A stretch of DNA of 64,000 nt from Paraburkholderia silvatlantica (lineage in GTDB: Bacteria > Pseudomonadota > Gammaproteobacteria > Burkholderiales > Burkholderiaceae): positions 310,001 through 374,000 of the forward strand of contig NZ_QEOL01000002.1 in assembly GCF_003096715.1 (NCBI RefSeq), written 5' to 3'. Made by a program: the position numbers and the translations under genes. The number at the start of each line of letters is the position of its first letter. The first letter of the stretch is position 1. The notes under the pieces were generated by a model that saw nothing but the letters and a program-made list of their open reading frames with translations, made no database searches and was not told the DNA's origin. Shown here one piece after another: positions 15,612 through 24,534 of the stretch.

Positions 15612-18371
15612 GTGGCAGTTCCCGCCTCCTCGCCGCTCGTTTCCTCGCCGTTTTCGTTTCTGCCCACGTTCGCATCGGGCACGTCTTTCTGGCCCTTCGC
15701 GCCTTTCTGGCCGCTCGCGGGTGCATCCGACGAGGCGTCATCGCCCCGGACGCCGCTGACCGACGCGGCTTCGGCAGTGTCTTCGGCAGTGAACCGCGTA
15801 ATCGAATCGGCGCAATCCGCGCCAACGGTGGCGCAGCCGCTCTACGACTACCTCCACGACGCCTGGCAGCGCAGCGTGCTGTTCCTCGACGTGCTGCGCG
15901 AGCGCGGCAACCAGACTTATGTGCACGAGCAGGCGGGCATGCCGCCGGTGCTCGCGTTCGACTACGAAGTGATCGTCGACGGCCGCGAACTCGACGATCC
16001 CTGCAATTACGCACTCCTGCGCATCAGGCCCGAAGCGGGCGCGCCGACCGATCCGCGCATGCGCCCCTTCGTCGTGATCGATCCACGGGCGGGCCACGGC
16101 CCCGGCATTGCCGGGTTCAAGATGGACAGCGAAGTCGGCATCGCGCTGCGCAAGGGCCATCCGTGCTATTTCGTGACGTTCTTCCCGCTGCCCTGCGAAA
16201 CGCAGACAATCCAGTCGGTCGCGCAGGCTGAAGCGGTATTCATTCAACGTGTGCGCGAGCTGCATCCCGACGCGGACGGCTTGCCGTTCATCATCGGCAA
16301 CTGCCAGGGCGGCTGGGCCGCGGCGCTGCTCGCGGCTTCCGCGCCCGCGCTGGTCGGCCCGCTCATGCTCGCGGGCTCGCCGCTGTCGTACTGGGCCGGC
16401 GTGCGCGGCAAGAATCCCATGCGCTATTCGGGCGGCATGCTGGGCGGCTCGTGGATGTCCTCGCTCGCGGCGGACCTGGGCGACGGCCGCTTCGACGGCG
16501 CGTATCTCGTGCAGAACTTCGAGTACCTCAATCCGGCCAACACGTACTGGGGCAAGCTCTACAACCTCTATTCGAAGGTCGATTCCGAGCGCGAGCGCTT
16601 CCTCGAATTCGAGCGCTGGTGGGGCGGCCATTTCCAGCTGAACCGCGCCGAGATCGACTGGATCGTGCAGAACCTCTTCGTGGGCAACCACCTCACGCGC
16701 AACGAGGTGTTCGCGAAGAACGCGCGCTCGCCGGTGGATCTGCGCAACATCCGCACGCCGATCATCGTGCTCGCCTCCTGGGGCGACAACATCACGCCGC
16801 CGCAGCAGGCGCTCAACTGGATTCCCGACCTCTACGCGAGCGTCGACGAGATCGTCGCCAACGAGCAGGTGATCGTGTACTGCCTGCACGACAGGGTGGG
16901 GCACCTCGGCATCTTCGTTTCGGCGAGCGTGGCCAATAAGGAGCATACCGAACTATTCTCGGCGCTCGACCTGATCGACGTGCTGCCGCCGGGCCTCTAC
17001 GAAGCGAAGATCACCGACTCGACGCCGGAAGCCGCGCGCCTCGAAGCGCTCGAAGGGCGTTACGAGATCCGCTTCGAGCGCCGCACCATCGACGACATTC
17101 TCGCGCTCGACGACGGCCGCGACGACGAGCAGCCCTTCGAAGTGGTACGCCGCTTCGCGGAGAACAACCAGCGTCTCTACGACCTGTTCGTTTCGCCGTT
17201 CGTGCGTGCGTCGAGCAATGCGTTCAGCGCGCATGCGCTGCGCGAGTCGCACCCGTCGCGCGTGGAGCGCAGCGTGCTGAGCGACGCGAATCCGGCTCTG
17301 GGCGTGCTGCCCGCCATGGCGGAGGCGGTGCGCGGCAACCGCAAGCCCACCGCGCCCGACAATCCGTTCACGCTGCTCGAAAAGCAGGCGTCGGCGACCA
17401 TCGAAGCTTCGTGGGACGCATACCGCGACGCGCGCGACGCCTGGATCGAAAGCACCTTCTACAACGTCTACACCGCGCCGTGGGTGCAGGCGTTGGTGGG
17501 CGTGACGCCGAACCAGCCGCTCGAGCCCATCGCGCCGCCGCTCATGGCGCTGCGCAAGGAACTCGCGCAATACCGCCTGCGCGCGGCGCGCGCGCATCTC
17601 GCGAAGGGCTCGCTCGTCGACGCGTTCATGCGCATTGCCGCATATATCGTCGACGAAATGCATACGGTGCAGTACCGGCCGTTCCAGCGCATGCGCGAAC
17701 TCGCGCGCGAGTATCTCGGCGATCGCCAGCCGAGCATCGCCGAACTCAAGGAAGCCGCGCGCCGCCAGGGCGCGATCGTGCAGCTCGATCCGCAGGCCGC
17801 GATCGACGCGTTGCCCGAGATCGTGCCGGACATGAAGACGCGGCGCGCACTGCTCGCGGCCGTGTACCGCATCGCGACCGTGTCCGGGCCGCTCGAAGGC
17901 GAGCAGCGCGAGCGCTATCGTCACGTGCAGCGCGCGCTGGGCGTCGAGCCTGGCAGCGAGAAGACGGGGCTGCCGCCCGCCGACGGCGGCGGGTCGCCGT
18001 CGGCGGGCGGCGGTGTTTCGGGCGGCTCCTCGGGCGCTGACGGCGGCACGGCTGGCGACGGCAGCGCCGAACACGGCGTCAAGGCATCGTTCGCCGCAGA
18101 GGCTGCGCAACCCGAAGGCCCAGCGGCGCCCGCGAAGTCCTCTCGCGCGAAGTCTGCCGCTGCGAGCGAACATGCCGCGCCCGCGAAACCCATGCGTGCG
18201 GCGCGTGCCGGCGTAAAGGCGAAGGCCGCGGAGCCGGCAGAGGCGAAGAAGGCGCCGGCCGCCGCCAAGACGGCGGCGCGCCGCTCGCGCGCGGCATCGA
18301 CGCCCACCGCCACGCGGGCCGCGGGCACGACGGCCACGCGCCGCCGCGCGACGCGTAGCGCGAGCGAGTAA
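15612..18371 (+). CDS. DUF3141 protein, PHA-synthase-like hydrolase with basic Ala/Lys/Arg tail
   Basis: A 919-residue protein. Residues about 60-560 form an alpha/beta-hydrolase domain like PHA synthase: a lipase-like box GNCQGGW with Cys at 231, an Asp in ASWGDNITPP (392) and a His in RVGHLGIF (431). This is the Cys-Asp-His triad expected of PhaC-type enzymes. The middle is helical. The last roughly 140 residues are low-complexity, Gly/Ser-rich and then Ala/Lys/Arg-rich like histone H1 or PhaF/PhaM tails, possibly binding DNA or granules. A GTG start at 15612 follows AAAGGAGA. It is divergent from the pta-ackA pair and precedes fabI by 146 bases. Enzymatic activity is unknown. Confidence 0.85.
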   Translation: MAVPASSPLVSSPFSFLPTFASGTSFWPFAPFWPLAGASDEASSPRTPLTDAASAVSSAVNRVIESAQSAPTVAQPLYDYLHDAWQRSVLFLDVLRERGNQTYVHEQAGMPPVLAFDYEVIVDGRELDDPCNYALLRIRPEAGAPTDPRMRPFVVIDPRAGHGPGIAGFKMDSEVGIALRKGHPCYFVTFFPLPCETQTIQSVAQAEAVFIQRVRELHPDADGLPFIIGNCQGGWAAALLAASAPALVGPLMLAGSPLSYWAGVRGKNPMRYSGGMLGGSWMSSLAADLGDGRFDGAYLVQNFEYLNPANTYWGKLYNLYSKVDSERERFLEFERWWGGHFQLNRAEIDWIVQNLFVGNHLTRNEVFAKNARSPVDLRNIRTPIIVLASWGDNITPPQQALNWIPDLYASVDEIVANEQVIVYCLHDRVGHLGIFVSASVANKEHTELFSALDLIDVLPPGLYEAKITDSTPEAARLEALEGRYEIRFERRTIDDILALDDGRDDEQPFEVVRRFAENNQRLYDLFVSPFVRASSNAFSAHALRESHPSRVERSVLSDANPALGVLPAMAEAVRGNRKPTAPDNPFTLLEKQASATIEASWDAYRDARDAWIESTFYNVYTAPWVQALVGVTPNQPLEPIAPPLMALRKELAQYRLRAARAHLAKGSLVDAFMRIAAYIVDEMHTVQYRPFQRMRELAREYLGDRQPSIAELKEAARRQGAIVQLDPQAAIDALPEIVPDMKTRRALLAAVYRIATVSGPLEGEQRERYRHVQRALGVEPGSEKTGLPPADGGGSPSAGGGVSGGSSGADGGTAGDGSAEHGVKASFAAEAAQPEGPAAPAKSSRAKSAAASEHAAPAKPMRAARAGVKAKAAEPAEAKKAPAAAKTAARRSRAASTPTATRAAGTTATRRRATRSASE

Positions 18372-18517
18372 CGAAGCCCGTTCCCGTGTCACCCGGACGC
18401 GCCGCATCCCCGCCGATGCGGCGCGTCGCTTCGAGGTCGACACGTCGGCACGTCGGCAGCCGGATCGGCATTTGCATCTGCGGCCATCACCGGCCGTCTT
18501 CCACTGCGAGGTGAGCC

Positions 18518-19297
18518 ATGCATACTCCTCCCGAACGGCCGCTTGCCGGCATGCGCGCGCTCGTCACCGGCGTGGCGAACGCCGATTCGATCGCGTACGG
18601 CTGCGCCCGCGCGTTCGCCGACCTCGGTGCGCAGCTCGCCATCACCTATCTCAACGACAAGGCGAGGCCCTACGTCGAGCCGCTCGCCAACGAACTGGGC
18701 GCGCAGTTGCTGCTGCCGTTGAACGTCGAGGAAGACGGCCAGCTCGACGCCGTGTTCGACGCCGTGCGCGCAAGGTGGGGGGCGCTCGACATCGTGCTGC
18801 ACTCCATCGCCTATGCGCCGAAAGAGGATCTGCAGGGCGGCCTGCTCGATTCGTCGGCGCAGGGCTTCGCCTATGCGATGGACGTGTCGTGCCACTCGTT
18901 CATCCGCATGGCCAAGCGCGCCGCGCCGCTCATGCCGCACGGCGGCACGCTCTTCGCGATGAGCTATGACGGCGCGAACCGCGTCGTGCCCAACTACAAC
19001 CTGATGGGCCCGGTGAAAGCGGCGCTCGAGGCGTCGTGCCGTTATCTCGCGTACGAACTCGGGCCGATCGGCATCCGCGTGCACGCGATCTCGCCTGGGC
19101 CGCTCAAGACGCGCGCGGCTTCGGGGCTGCCCGACTTCGACCGCATGCTCGCCGAAGCCGCGGAGCGCGCGCCGCTCGGCGAACTCGTCGACATCATGGA
19201 CGTGGGCTACGCAACCGCGTATCTCGCCACGCGCTACGCCCGCCGCATGAGCGGCAACACCGTGTATATCGACGGCGGCGCGCACATCATGGCTTAG
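18518..19297 (+). CDS. fabI: Enoyl-[acyl-carrier-protein] reductase (NADH), FabI
   Basis: A 259-residue SDR-fold enoyl-ACP reductase of fatty-acid synthesis. It has the FabI-type nucleotide site ALVTGVANADSIAYGCA, the LHSIAYAPKEDL stretch and the catalytic Tyr-x6-Lys as YNLMGPVK in SYDGANRVVPNYNLMGPVKA, and ends with YIDGGAHIMA. The start at 18518 follows GAGGTGAG. It sits behind the DUF3141 gene, in a cluster with ackA and pta. As most of this group also carry a main fabI elsewhere, this may be a second copy; that cannot be checked in the window. Confidence 0.9.
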   Translation: MHTPPERPLAGMRALVTGVANADSIAYGCARAFADLGAQLAITYLNDKARPYVEPLANELGAQLLLPLNVEEDGQLDAVFDAVRARWGALDIVLHSIAYAPKEDLQGGLLDSSAQGFAYAMDVSCHSFIRMAKRAAPLMPHGGTLFAMSYDGANRVVPNYNLMGPVKAALEASCRYLAYELGPIGIRVHAISPGPLKTRAASGLPDFDRMLAEAAERAPLGELVDIMDVGYATAYLATRYARRMSGNTVYIDGGAHIMA

Positions 19298-19448
19298 CAC
19301 GCCTCGCGCACTTAGCACGAAAGCCGCAAAGCAAATCTCGCATCGGTATAAGCCGTGCGCCCCGGCTCGCTAGAATCGAGTGTTCGGCCTGCTTACGAAA
19401 AGCATGCAGGCAGGCTGAAACGCCTTTCAACGACAGACGGGGATCACC

Positions 19449-20459
19449 ATGGCAGGTTTGGGACGCACGGCGCGCTGGCTCGGCGCGGGCATCATCGCAT
19501 TGAGTGCGGCGGCAGCGCATGCCGAAACGTCGCTGCTGAACGTCTCGTACGACGTGACGCGCGAGCTGTACAAGGACATCAACGCGAGCTTCATCGCCGA
19601 CTATCAGAAGAAGACCGGCGAGACCCTGTCGATCAGGCAGTCGCACGGCGCGTCGAGCGCGCAGGCGCTCTCGGTGCTGCAAGGCCTGCAAGCCGATGTC
19701 GTGACGATGAACCAGCCCAACGACATCGACCTGCTCGCGCAGCAGGGTCATCTCGTGCCCGCCAACTGGCGCACGCGTCTACCCGACGCGAGCGCGCCCT
19801 ACACGACGACGATGGTGTTCCTCGTGCGCAAGGGCAATCCCAAACACATCAAGGATTGGGACGATCTCGCGAAGCCCGGCGTGCAGGTCGTGATCGCCAA
19901 CCCGAAGACGTCGGGCAATGGACGCTACGCGTATCTGGCCGCATGGGGCTACCGCAAGCAGCAGGGCGCGAGCGACGCCCAGGCGCTCGACTTCGAACGC
20001 GCGCTCCTGAAGAACGTGCCGGTGCTGGACGCGGGCGGCCGGGGCGCGACGACGACCTTCACGCAGCGCGGCATCGGCGACGTGCTCGTGACCTTCGAAA
20101 ACGAAGTGGCGCTCATCGACAGTGGCGTGGGTGCGAAGGACTTCGAAGCTGTCTATCCCTCGGTGAGCCTGCTGGCGGAGCCGCCGGTGACGATCGTCGA
20201 CAAGGTCGTGGACAAGCGCGGCACGCGCAAGAGCGCGCAGGCGTATCTCGATTACCTGTATTCGCCCGCCGCGCAGGAGATCATCGCGCAGCACCATCTG
20301 CGTCCGCGCGATGCGGCGGTACTCGCGAAGCACGCCAGCGAATTCAAGCCGATCAAGACCTTCACGGTCGAGCAGGTGTTCGGCAGCTGGCAAAACGCGC
20401 AGGCCACGCATTTCGCCGATGGCGGCACGTTCGATCAGATCGTCGCGGACCGCAAGTAA
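19449..20459 (+). CDS. sbp: Periplasmic sulfate-binding protein
   Basis: A 336-residue exported substrate-binding protein for sulfate. A signal peptide (residues 1-25, cleavage after AHA) precedes LLNVSYDVTRELYKDINASF, the typical Sbp start. QSHGASSAQA and VTMNQPNDIDLLA follow, then NPKTSGNGRYAYLAAWG, which holds sulfate-contacting residues. No cysTWA permease genes follow, so this copy must work with a transporter encoded elsewhere. A candidate -10 (TAGAAT at 19371) lies upstream. Confidence 0.93.
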   Translation: MAGLGRTARWLGAGIIALSAAAAHAETSLLNVSYDVTRELYKDINASFIADYQKKTGETLSIRQSHGASSAQALSVLQGLQADVVTMNQPNDIDLLAQQGHLVPANWRTRLPDASAPYTTTMVFLVRKGNPKHIKDWDDLAKPGVQVVIANPKTSGNGRYAYLAAWGYRKQQGASDAQALDFERALLKNVPVLDAGGRGATTTFTQRGIGDVLVTFENEVALIDSGVGAKDFEAVYPSVSLLAEPPVTIVDKVVDKRGTRKSAQAYLDYLYSPAAQEIIAQHHLRPRDAAVLAKHASEFKPIKTFTVEQVFGSWQNAQATHFADGGTFDQIVADRK

Positions 20460-20492
20460 TTCGGGCGGCACGTAACGACATCGCGTAAAACA

Positions 20493-20524
20493 AAAGCGCC
20501 TCGCGTTTTGGCGAGGCGCTTTGC
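20493..20524. terminator. Bidirectional terminator between sbp and the PXPV gene
   Basis: A 12-bp perfect stem (AAAGCGCCTCGC and GCGAGGCGCTTT) with a 6-base loop sits between two convergent genes. The T-run is better on the minus strand (TTTTGTTTTA) than on the plus strand, so it likely serves both genes. Confidence 0.75.
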
Positions 20525-20540
20525 AATTCAGGCAACGGGT

Positions 20541-20846
20541 TTAGTACCAGCCGCGACGGCCATACCACTCGCGGCGGCCGTACCAGCGGTGGCCGTCCCA
20601 GTAGCGGTCGCCATGCCAGCCGATCACGATAGCCGGCGCGTAGGCCACGCGCACGGGCGGCGCGACGTAGACCGGACGCGGCGCGACATAAACGGGCTGC
20701 GGCGCGACATACACCGGTGCGGGTGCAACATAAACCGGAGCGGGCACGCCGACGTTCAGTCCGACCACCACGCCGGCCATCGCGGTTTGCGAGGCGGCCA
20801 GGACGAGCGCTCCAGCACCCAGCGCGGCAAAGAGTTTGGTTTTCAT
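20541..20846 (-). CDS. Small exported PXPV-repeat protein
   Basis: A 101-residue exported protein. A signal peptide (MKTKLFAALGAGALVLAASQ, cleavage after AMA) is followed by four to five PVYVAP-type repeats (PAPVYVAPAPVYVAPQ, and so on). A Trp/Tyr/Gly/Arg-rich C-terminus with WYGRREWYGRRGWY follows. Such PXPV proteins are frequent and uncharacterised in Burkholderia-type genomes. The ATG at 20846 follows GAAGGGGC; the longer upstream frame is rejected. Likely periplasmic or surface-located. Confidence 0.85.
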   Translation of the reverse strand: MKTKLFAALGAGALVLAASQTAMAGVVVGLNVGVPAPVYVAPAPVYVAPQPVYVAPRPVYVAPPVRVAYAPAIVIGWHGDRYWDGHRWYGRREWYGRRGWY

Positions 20847-21087
20847 TTTGAGCCCCTTCGGTTGAAGATTCGATGGCTTCAATGTAGCCAGGCGAGCGCC
20901 GGCTTGAGTTACCAAACTGCAACAAACTGCGCGCGAATTTTACGGGCGGTAATGGCAGGAAAGGCGCCCGCCCGCCTGCGGCGGGCTTCCCGCATGTTTC
21001 GCGCAGGCGGGCGTGTTTCAATTCGTGATCGTCGGGGCGGGTCTGTAAACGGTGCGCCGGACGCGAGCGCCCGGCATGCTCCTGCCG

Positions 21088-22722
21088 TTACTGCACCACG
21101 ACGCCCGCGAAGTTCTGGCGTCCGAACGGGCTCACCTGATAGCCGCTCACGTTGGTGCGCGTGATGGCGGAGGCGGTCGGGTAGCCAAGCGGAATCCACA
21201 GGGCCTGGTCGTGGATGATCTGCTGTGCCGCTTCATAGAGCTTCACGCGCCTCGCCTGATCGGCGGTGGCCTTGCCTTCGGCGATCAGCTTGTCGAGCTG
21301 GGGATCGCAAAAGCGCGCGAAGTTGATGCCCGACTGCACCGCGTTGCAGCTAAAGAGCGGCGAGAGATAGTTGTCGGGGTCGCCGTTGTCGCCGGCCCAG
21401 CCCATGAAGAGCGTGTCGTGCTGGCCTTGCTTCGCCTCTTTGATCAGCTCGCCCCACTCGATCACCTTGATGTCGGCCTTCACGCCGATCTTCGCGAAAT
21501 CGGCCTGCAAAAGCTCCGCGCCCGCGCGCGGGTTCGGGTTCAGCACGCTGCCGTTCGGACGCACCCAGATCGTCGTCGCGAAGCCGTTGGCGAAGCCCGC
21601 GTCGGCGAGCAGCTGCTTCGCCTTCGCCGGGTCATACGGATACGGCTGGATCGACCGGTCGTATCCCCAGGTGATAGGCGGCCAGGGGTTCGTCGCGGGC
21701 GTGGCGGTATTATCGAAAATCGCCTTCAGGTACGTCGTGCGGTCGAACGCCATGTTCAGCGCCTGGCGCACCTTCTGGTTGTCGAGCGGCTTCTTCTGCG
21801 TGTTGAGCGCGACGAACGCCGTCATGAACGCGGGCGTCTCCACCACCTTGAGCGACTTGTCGTCCTTCGCCGCGGCCACGTCCTGGGGCTTGGGCGAGAG
21901 CGCGATCTGGCATTCGCCGGCCTTCACCTTCTGCGCGCGCACGGCGGCGTCGGGCGTGATCGCGTAGATCAGGCGGTCCACCTTCGGCTTCGGCCCCCAG
22001 TAGGCCGGGTTCACGTCGTAGCGGATCACTGCGTCCTTCGTGTAGCTCTTGAGCGTGAACGGGCCCGTGCCCACCGGCTTCGCGTTGAGATCGACCTGCT
22101 TGCCGGCCTTGAGCAACTGGTCGGCGTACTCGGAGGAGTAGATCGATGCGAAGCCCATCGTGAGGATCGAGAGGAACGTGGCGTTCGGCTCGTTGAGTTC
22201 GAACTTCACCGTGTTCGCGTCGACCTTCCTGACCGCCTTCACGAGTTTCACGAGACCCATCGACTGTGCGTGCGGGAAGCCGCTCGCGCCGGCCACCTTG
22301 TGCCACGGATTGTTCGCGTCGAGCATGCGATCGAACGTGAAGACGACGTCGTCGGCGTCGAGCGTGCGCGTGGGCTTGAACCATTCGGTCGTCTGGAACG
22401 CCACGTCGGGGCGCAGATGGAACGTGTAGGTCAGGCCGTCGGCGCTCACTTCCCACTTGTCCGCGAGCGCGGGCACGACCTTCTTTTGCGCTTCGTCATA
22501 GGCCACGAGCGAATTGAAGATGACGTCGGCGGACGCGTTGGTCGTGACGAGCGAGTTGAACTGCACGACGTCGAAGCCGTCGGGACTCGACTCGGTGCAG
22601 ACCGTCAGCGGTTTGGCGAGCGCGGGCGCGGCCGCGAACGCGGCGCCAAGCGCGGTCGCAAGCACGAGGCCTGGTACGAATCCAGGCACGAGCGTGCGCG
22701 CGGTGGGCGAGGTGAAGCGCAT
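21088..22722 (-). CDS. ABC transporter substrate-binding protein, dipeptide type (family 5)
   Basis: A 544-residue periplasmic solute-binding protein of the DppA/OppA family. A signal peptide ends after APALA (about residue 37), then PLTVCTESSPDGFDVVQF as in dipeptide-binding proteins, WEVSADGLTYTFHLRPDVAF, the NPWHKVAG segment and the C-terminal HDQALWIPLGYPTAS. The start at 22722 gives a normal signal peptide; 22815 would add 31 charged residues. No permease or ATPase genes are adjacent, so it is either an orphan or works with a dpp system elsewhere. Confidence 0.92.
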   Translation of the reverse strand: MRFTSPTARTLVPGFVPGLVLATALGAAFAAAPALAKPLTVCTESSPDGFDVVQFNSLVTTNASADVIFNSLVAYDEAQKKVVPALADKWEVSADGLTYTFHLRPDVAFQTTEWFKPTRTLDADDVVFTFDRMLDANNPWHKVAGASGFPHAQSMGLVKLVKAVRKVDANTVKFELNEPNATFLSILTMGFASIYSSEYADQLLKAGKQVDLNAKPVGTGPFTLKSYTKDAVIRYDVNPAYWGPKPKVDRLIYAITPDAAVRAQKVKAGECQIALSPKPQDVAAAKDDKSLKVVETPAFMTAFVALNTQKKPLDNQKVRQALNMAFDRTTYLKAIFDNTATPATNPWPPITWGYDRSIQPYPYDPAKAKQLLADAGFANGFATTIWVRPNGSVLNPNPRAGAELLQADFAKIGVKADIKVIEWGELIKEAKQGQHDTLFMGWAGDNGDPDNYLSPLFSCNAVQSGINFARFCDPQLDKLIAEGKATADQARRVKLYEAAQQIIHDQALWIPLGYPTASAITRTNVSGYQVSPFGRQNFAGVVVQ

Positions 22723-22900
22723 GGGATCTCCGTGGTTCTTCGGTGGCGGGCGGCGCCCCGTTTTGTTCGATTCAGGAGAGGCGGGAAGGCTCGGAAGGGC
22801 GCCCGGACGAGCCAAGCTTATCGAAGGGAAATTGCCGAGACAACCATTTAATCGACATACCCATATGGCATGGGGGCGCCGTGCGGCCAGCGGAAGCGCC

Positions 22901-23677
22901 TTAGTGGCCCGCCGCGCGCGGCTTGCGCGGCGCCTTTTCGAACACGCGGTCGTAGACCCAGCGCGGCAGCGCGCGCAGCATCGCCGCGGCCACGCGCATC
23001 GGCCAGGGGAACACCGCGAACGACGTGCCGCGCGCGATCGCTTGCGCAGTCTTCGCGGCGAACTGGTCGGCGTCCATCAGGAAGGGCATGCGGTAGGGGT
23101 TCTTCGCCGTCATCGGCGTGCGGATATAGCCGGGCGCGATGGTGACCACGGGCACGCCGAACGGGCGCATTTCCACGCGCAGCGCTTCGAGATAGGCGAG
23201 CGCCGCGGCCTTCGACGCGCTGTAGGCGCCCGAGCCCGGCAGCCCGCGCACGCCGGCCACGCTCGCGATTCCGACGAGCGTGCCGCGCCTTGCCTGCTTC
23301 ATCGCCGAGGCGAACGGCTCGAAGGTGGCGACCATGCCGAAGTAGTTGGTGTCCATCACGTCGCGGAACGTGGCGAGATCGCCTTCGCCCGTGAGCACGC
23401 CGCGGCTCACGCCCGCATTGGCGATCACGATATCGGGCATGCCGTACTGGGCGATGAAGTCGCGCGCGGCGGCGGCGAGCGCATCGGCGTCGCGCACGTC
23501 GGCGGGATAGATGGCGATGGGGTGATCGGGGTGGGACTGCCGGAAGCCGGCAAGGGCCTCGCCGCGGCGCGCGACGAGCCCGAGGACGGCGCCCTGCCGC
23601 GCGTAAACGGCTGCGAGCGCGGCGCCAATGCCGCTCGACGCGCCGGTGATGAAGACCTTCAGAGGCGCGTCCTGCAT
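22901..23677 (-). CDS. SDR-family oxidoreductase
   Basis: A 258-residue NAD(P)-dependent short-chain dehydrogenase. The TGASSGIG glycine motif is near residue 10, NAG (VIANAGVS) near 90, and catalytic YSASKAA near 155 after SVAGVRG. A C-terminal extension with a proline/arginine-rich end follows. A GTG at 23692 overlapping the dsbA stop is an alternative start and would couple the two genes. It is the last gene in the argS-SPOR-dsbA-SDR run. Substrate unknown. Confidence 0.9.
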   Translation of the reverse strand: MQDAPLKVFITGASSGIGAALAAVYARQGAVLGLVARRGEALAGFRQSHPDHPIAIYPADVRDADALAAAARDFIAQYGMPDIVIANAGVSRGVLTGEGDLATFRDVMDTNYFGMVATFEPFASAMKQARRGTLVGIASVAGVRGLPGSGAYSASKAAALAYLEALRVEMRPFGVPVVTIAPGYIRTPMTAKNPYRMPFLMDADQFAAKTAQAIARGTSFAVFPWPMRVAAAMLRALPRWVYDRVFEKAPRKPRAAGH

Positions 23678-23688
23678 GGCGCTGTGTC

Positions 23689-24342
23689 TCACATCTTCTT
23701 CGCGCGGATCTGCGAGACGATGAAGTCCATCACCTGGGTCGTGCCCGGCAGCGCCTTGTCTTCGGGACCCTGGACCATGGCCGGGCCGGTCTCGTATTTG
23801 CCCTGGATGGCGATGGTCGGCACGCCGTCGATCTTGTAGGCATCGAGCAGGGCCTTGTCGCGCTGCAACGCGCTCTGCGTCGAGAACGAGTTGTAGGCTT
23901 CCATGTACTTCTTCGCATCCACGCCTTGCGTGGCGAGGAACTTCGCCTGATCTTCCGGCGTGAGCAGGTAGTTCTTGTTCACGTGGATTTCGTGGAACAC
24001 GACCGGCGTGAGCTTCTGGGCGAGGCCGAGCGCGTCGAGTGCGTAGTACATCTTCGAGTGCGGGATGAAGTCGTCACGGAATGCCACCGGCACGCGCTTG
24101 AACACGACGTCCGGGCCCTGTTTCTTGATCCACGCTTCGAGATACGGGTCGAACGCGTTGCAGTGCGGGCAGCCGTACCAGAAGAACTCGATCACCGAGA
24201 TCTTGCCCGCGGGCACGTCGAGCGCCTGCGGCGCCTTCAGGACCGTGTAGTCCTTGCCGGCCACGGGCGCCTCGGGCGTGGCGTGGGCCACGCCGGCGAC
24301 CAGCGAAAGCGAGAGAAAAAGCGTACCGAGAAGTCGTTTCAT
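23689..24342 (-). CDS. dsbA: Periplasmic thiol:disulfide oxidoreductase DsbA
   Basis: A 217-residue exported DsbA that introduces disulfide bonds in periplasmic proteins. A signal peptide (residues 1-20, cleavage after AHA) precedes a thioredoxin fold with the active site FFWYGCPHCNAFDPYLE (CPHC) and the cis-Pro loop GVPTIAIQGKY near residue 175. ATG 24342 gives a proper signal peptide. It follows the SPOR gene and abuts the SDR gene. Confidence 0.95.
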   Translation of the reverse strand: MKRLLGTLFLSLSLVAGVAHATPEAPVAGKDYTVLKAPQALDVPAGKISVIEFFWYGCPHCNAFDPYLEAWIKKQGPDVVFKRVPVAFRDDFIPHSKMYYALDALGLAQKLTPVVFHEIHVNKNYLLTPEDQAKFLATQGVDAKKYMEAYNSFSTQSALQRDKALLDAYKIDGVPTIAIQGKYETGPAMVQGPEDKALPGTTQVMDFIVSQIRAKKM

Positions 24343-24534
24343 GGCGTAGGAATCCACTGTTCTTGGACCGGCGGCGGCCGGTTGTCTGCCGCAGGACGCC
24401 GTTGGCGCGAAGCTGGCGCCTGCGGATGTGCTTGTTGACGGACGCCGCGCCGCGCGCCGCAGCCCGTCCTCACGCGAACGCCGCTGTGCTGCGGCTTCGG
24501 TGGGCGGGCGCGCGGTGCGCGGCGCGGGCGGCGA

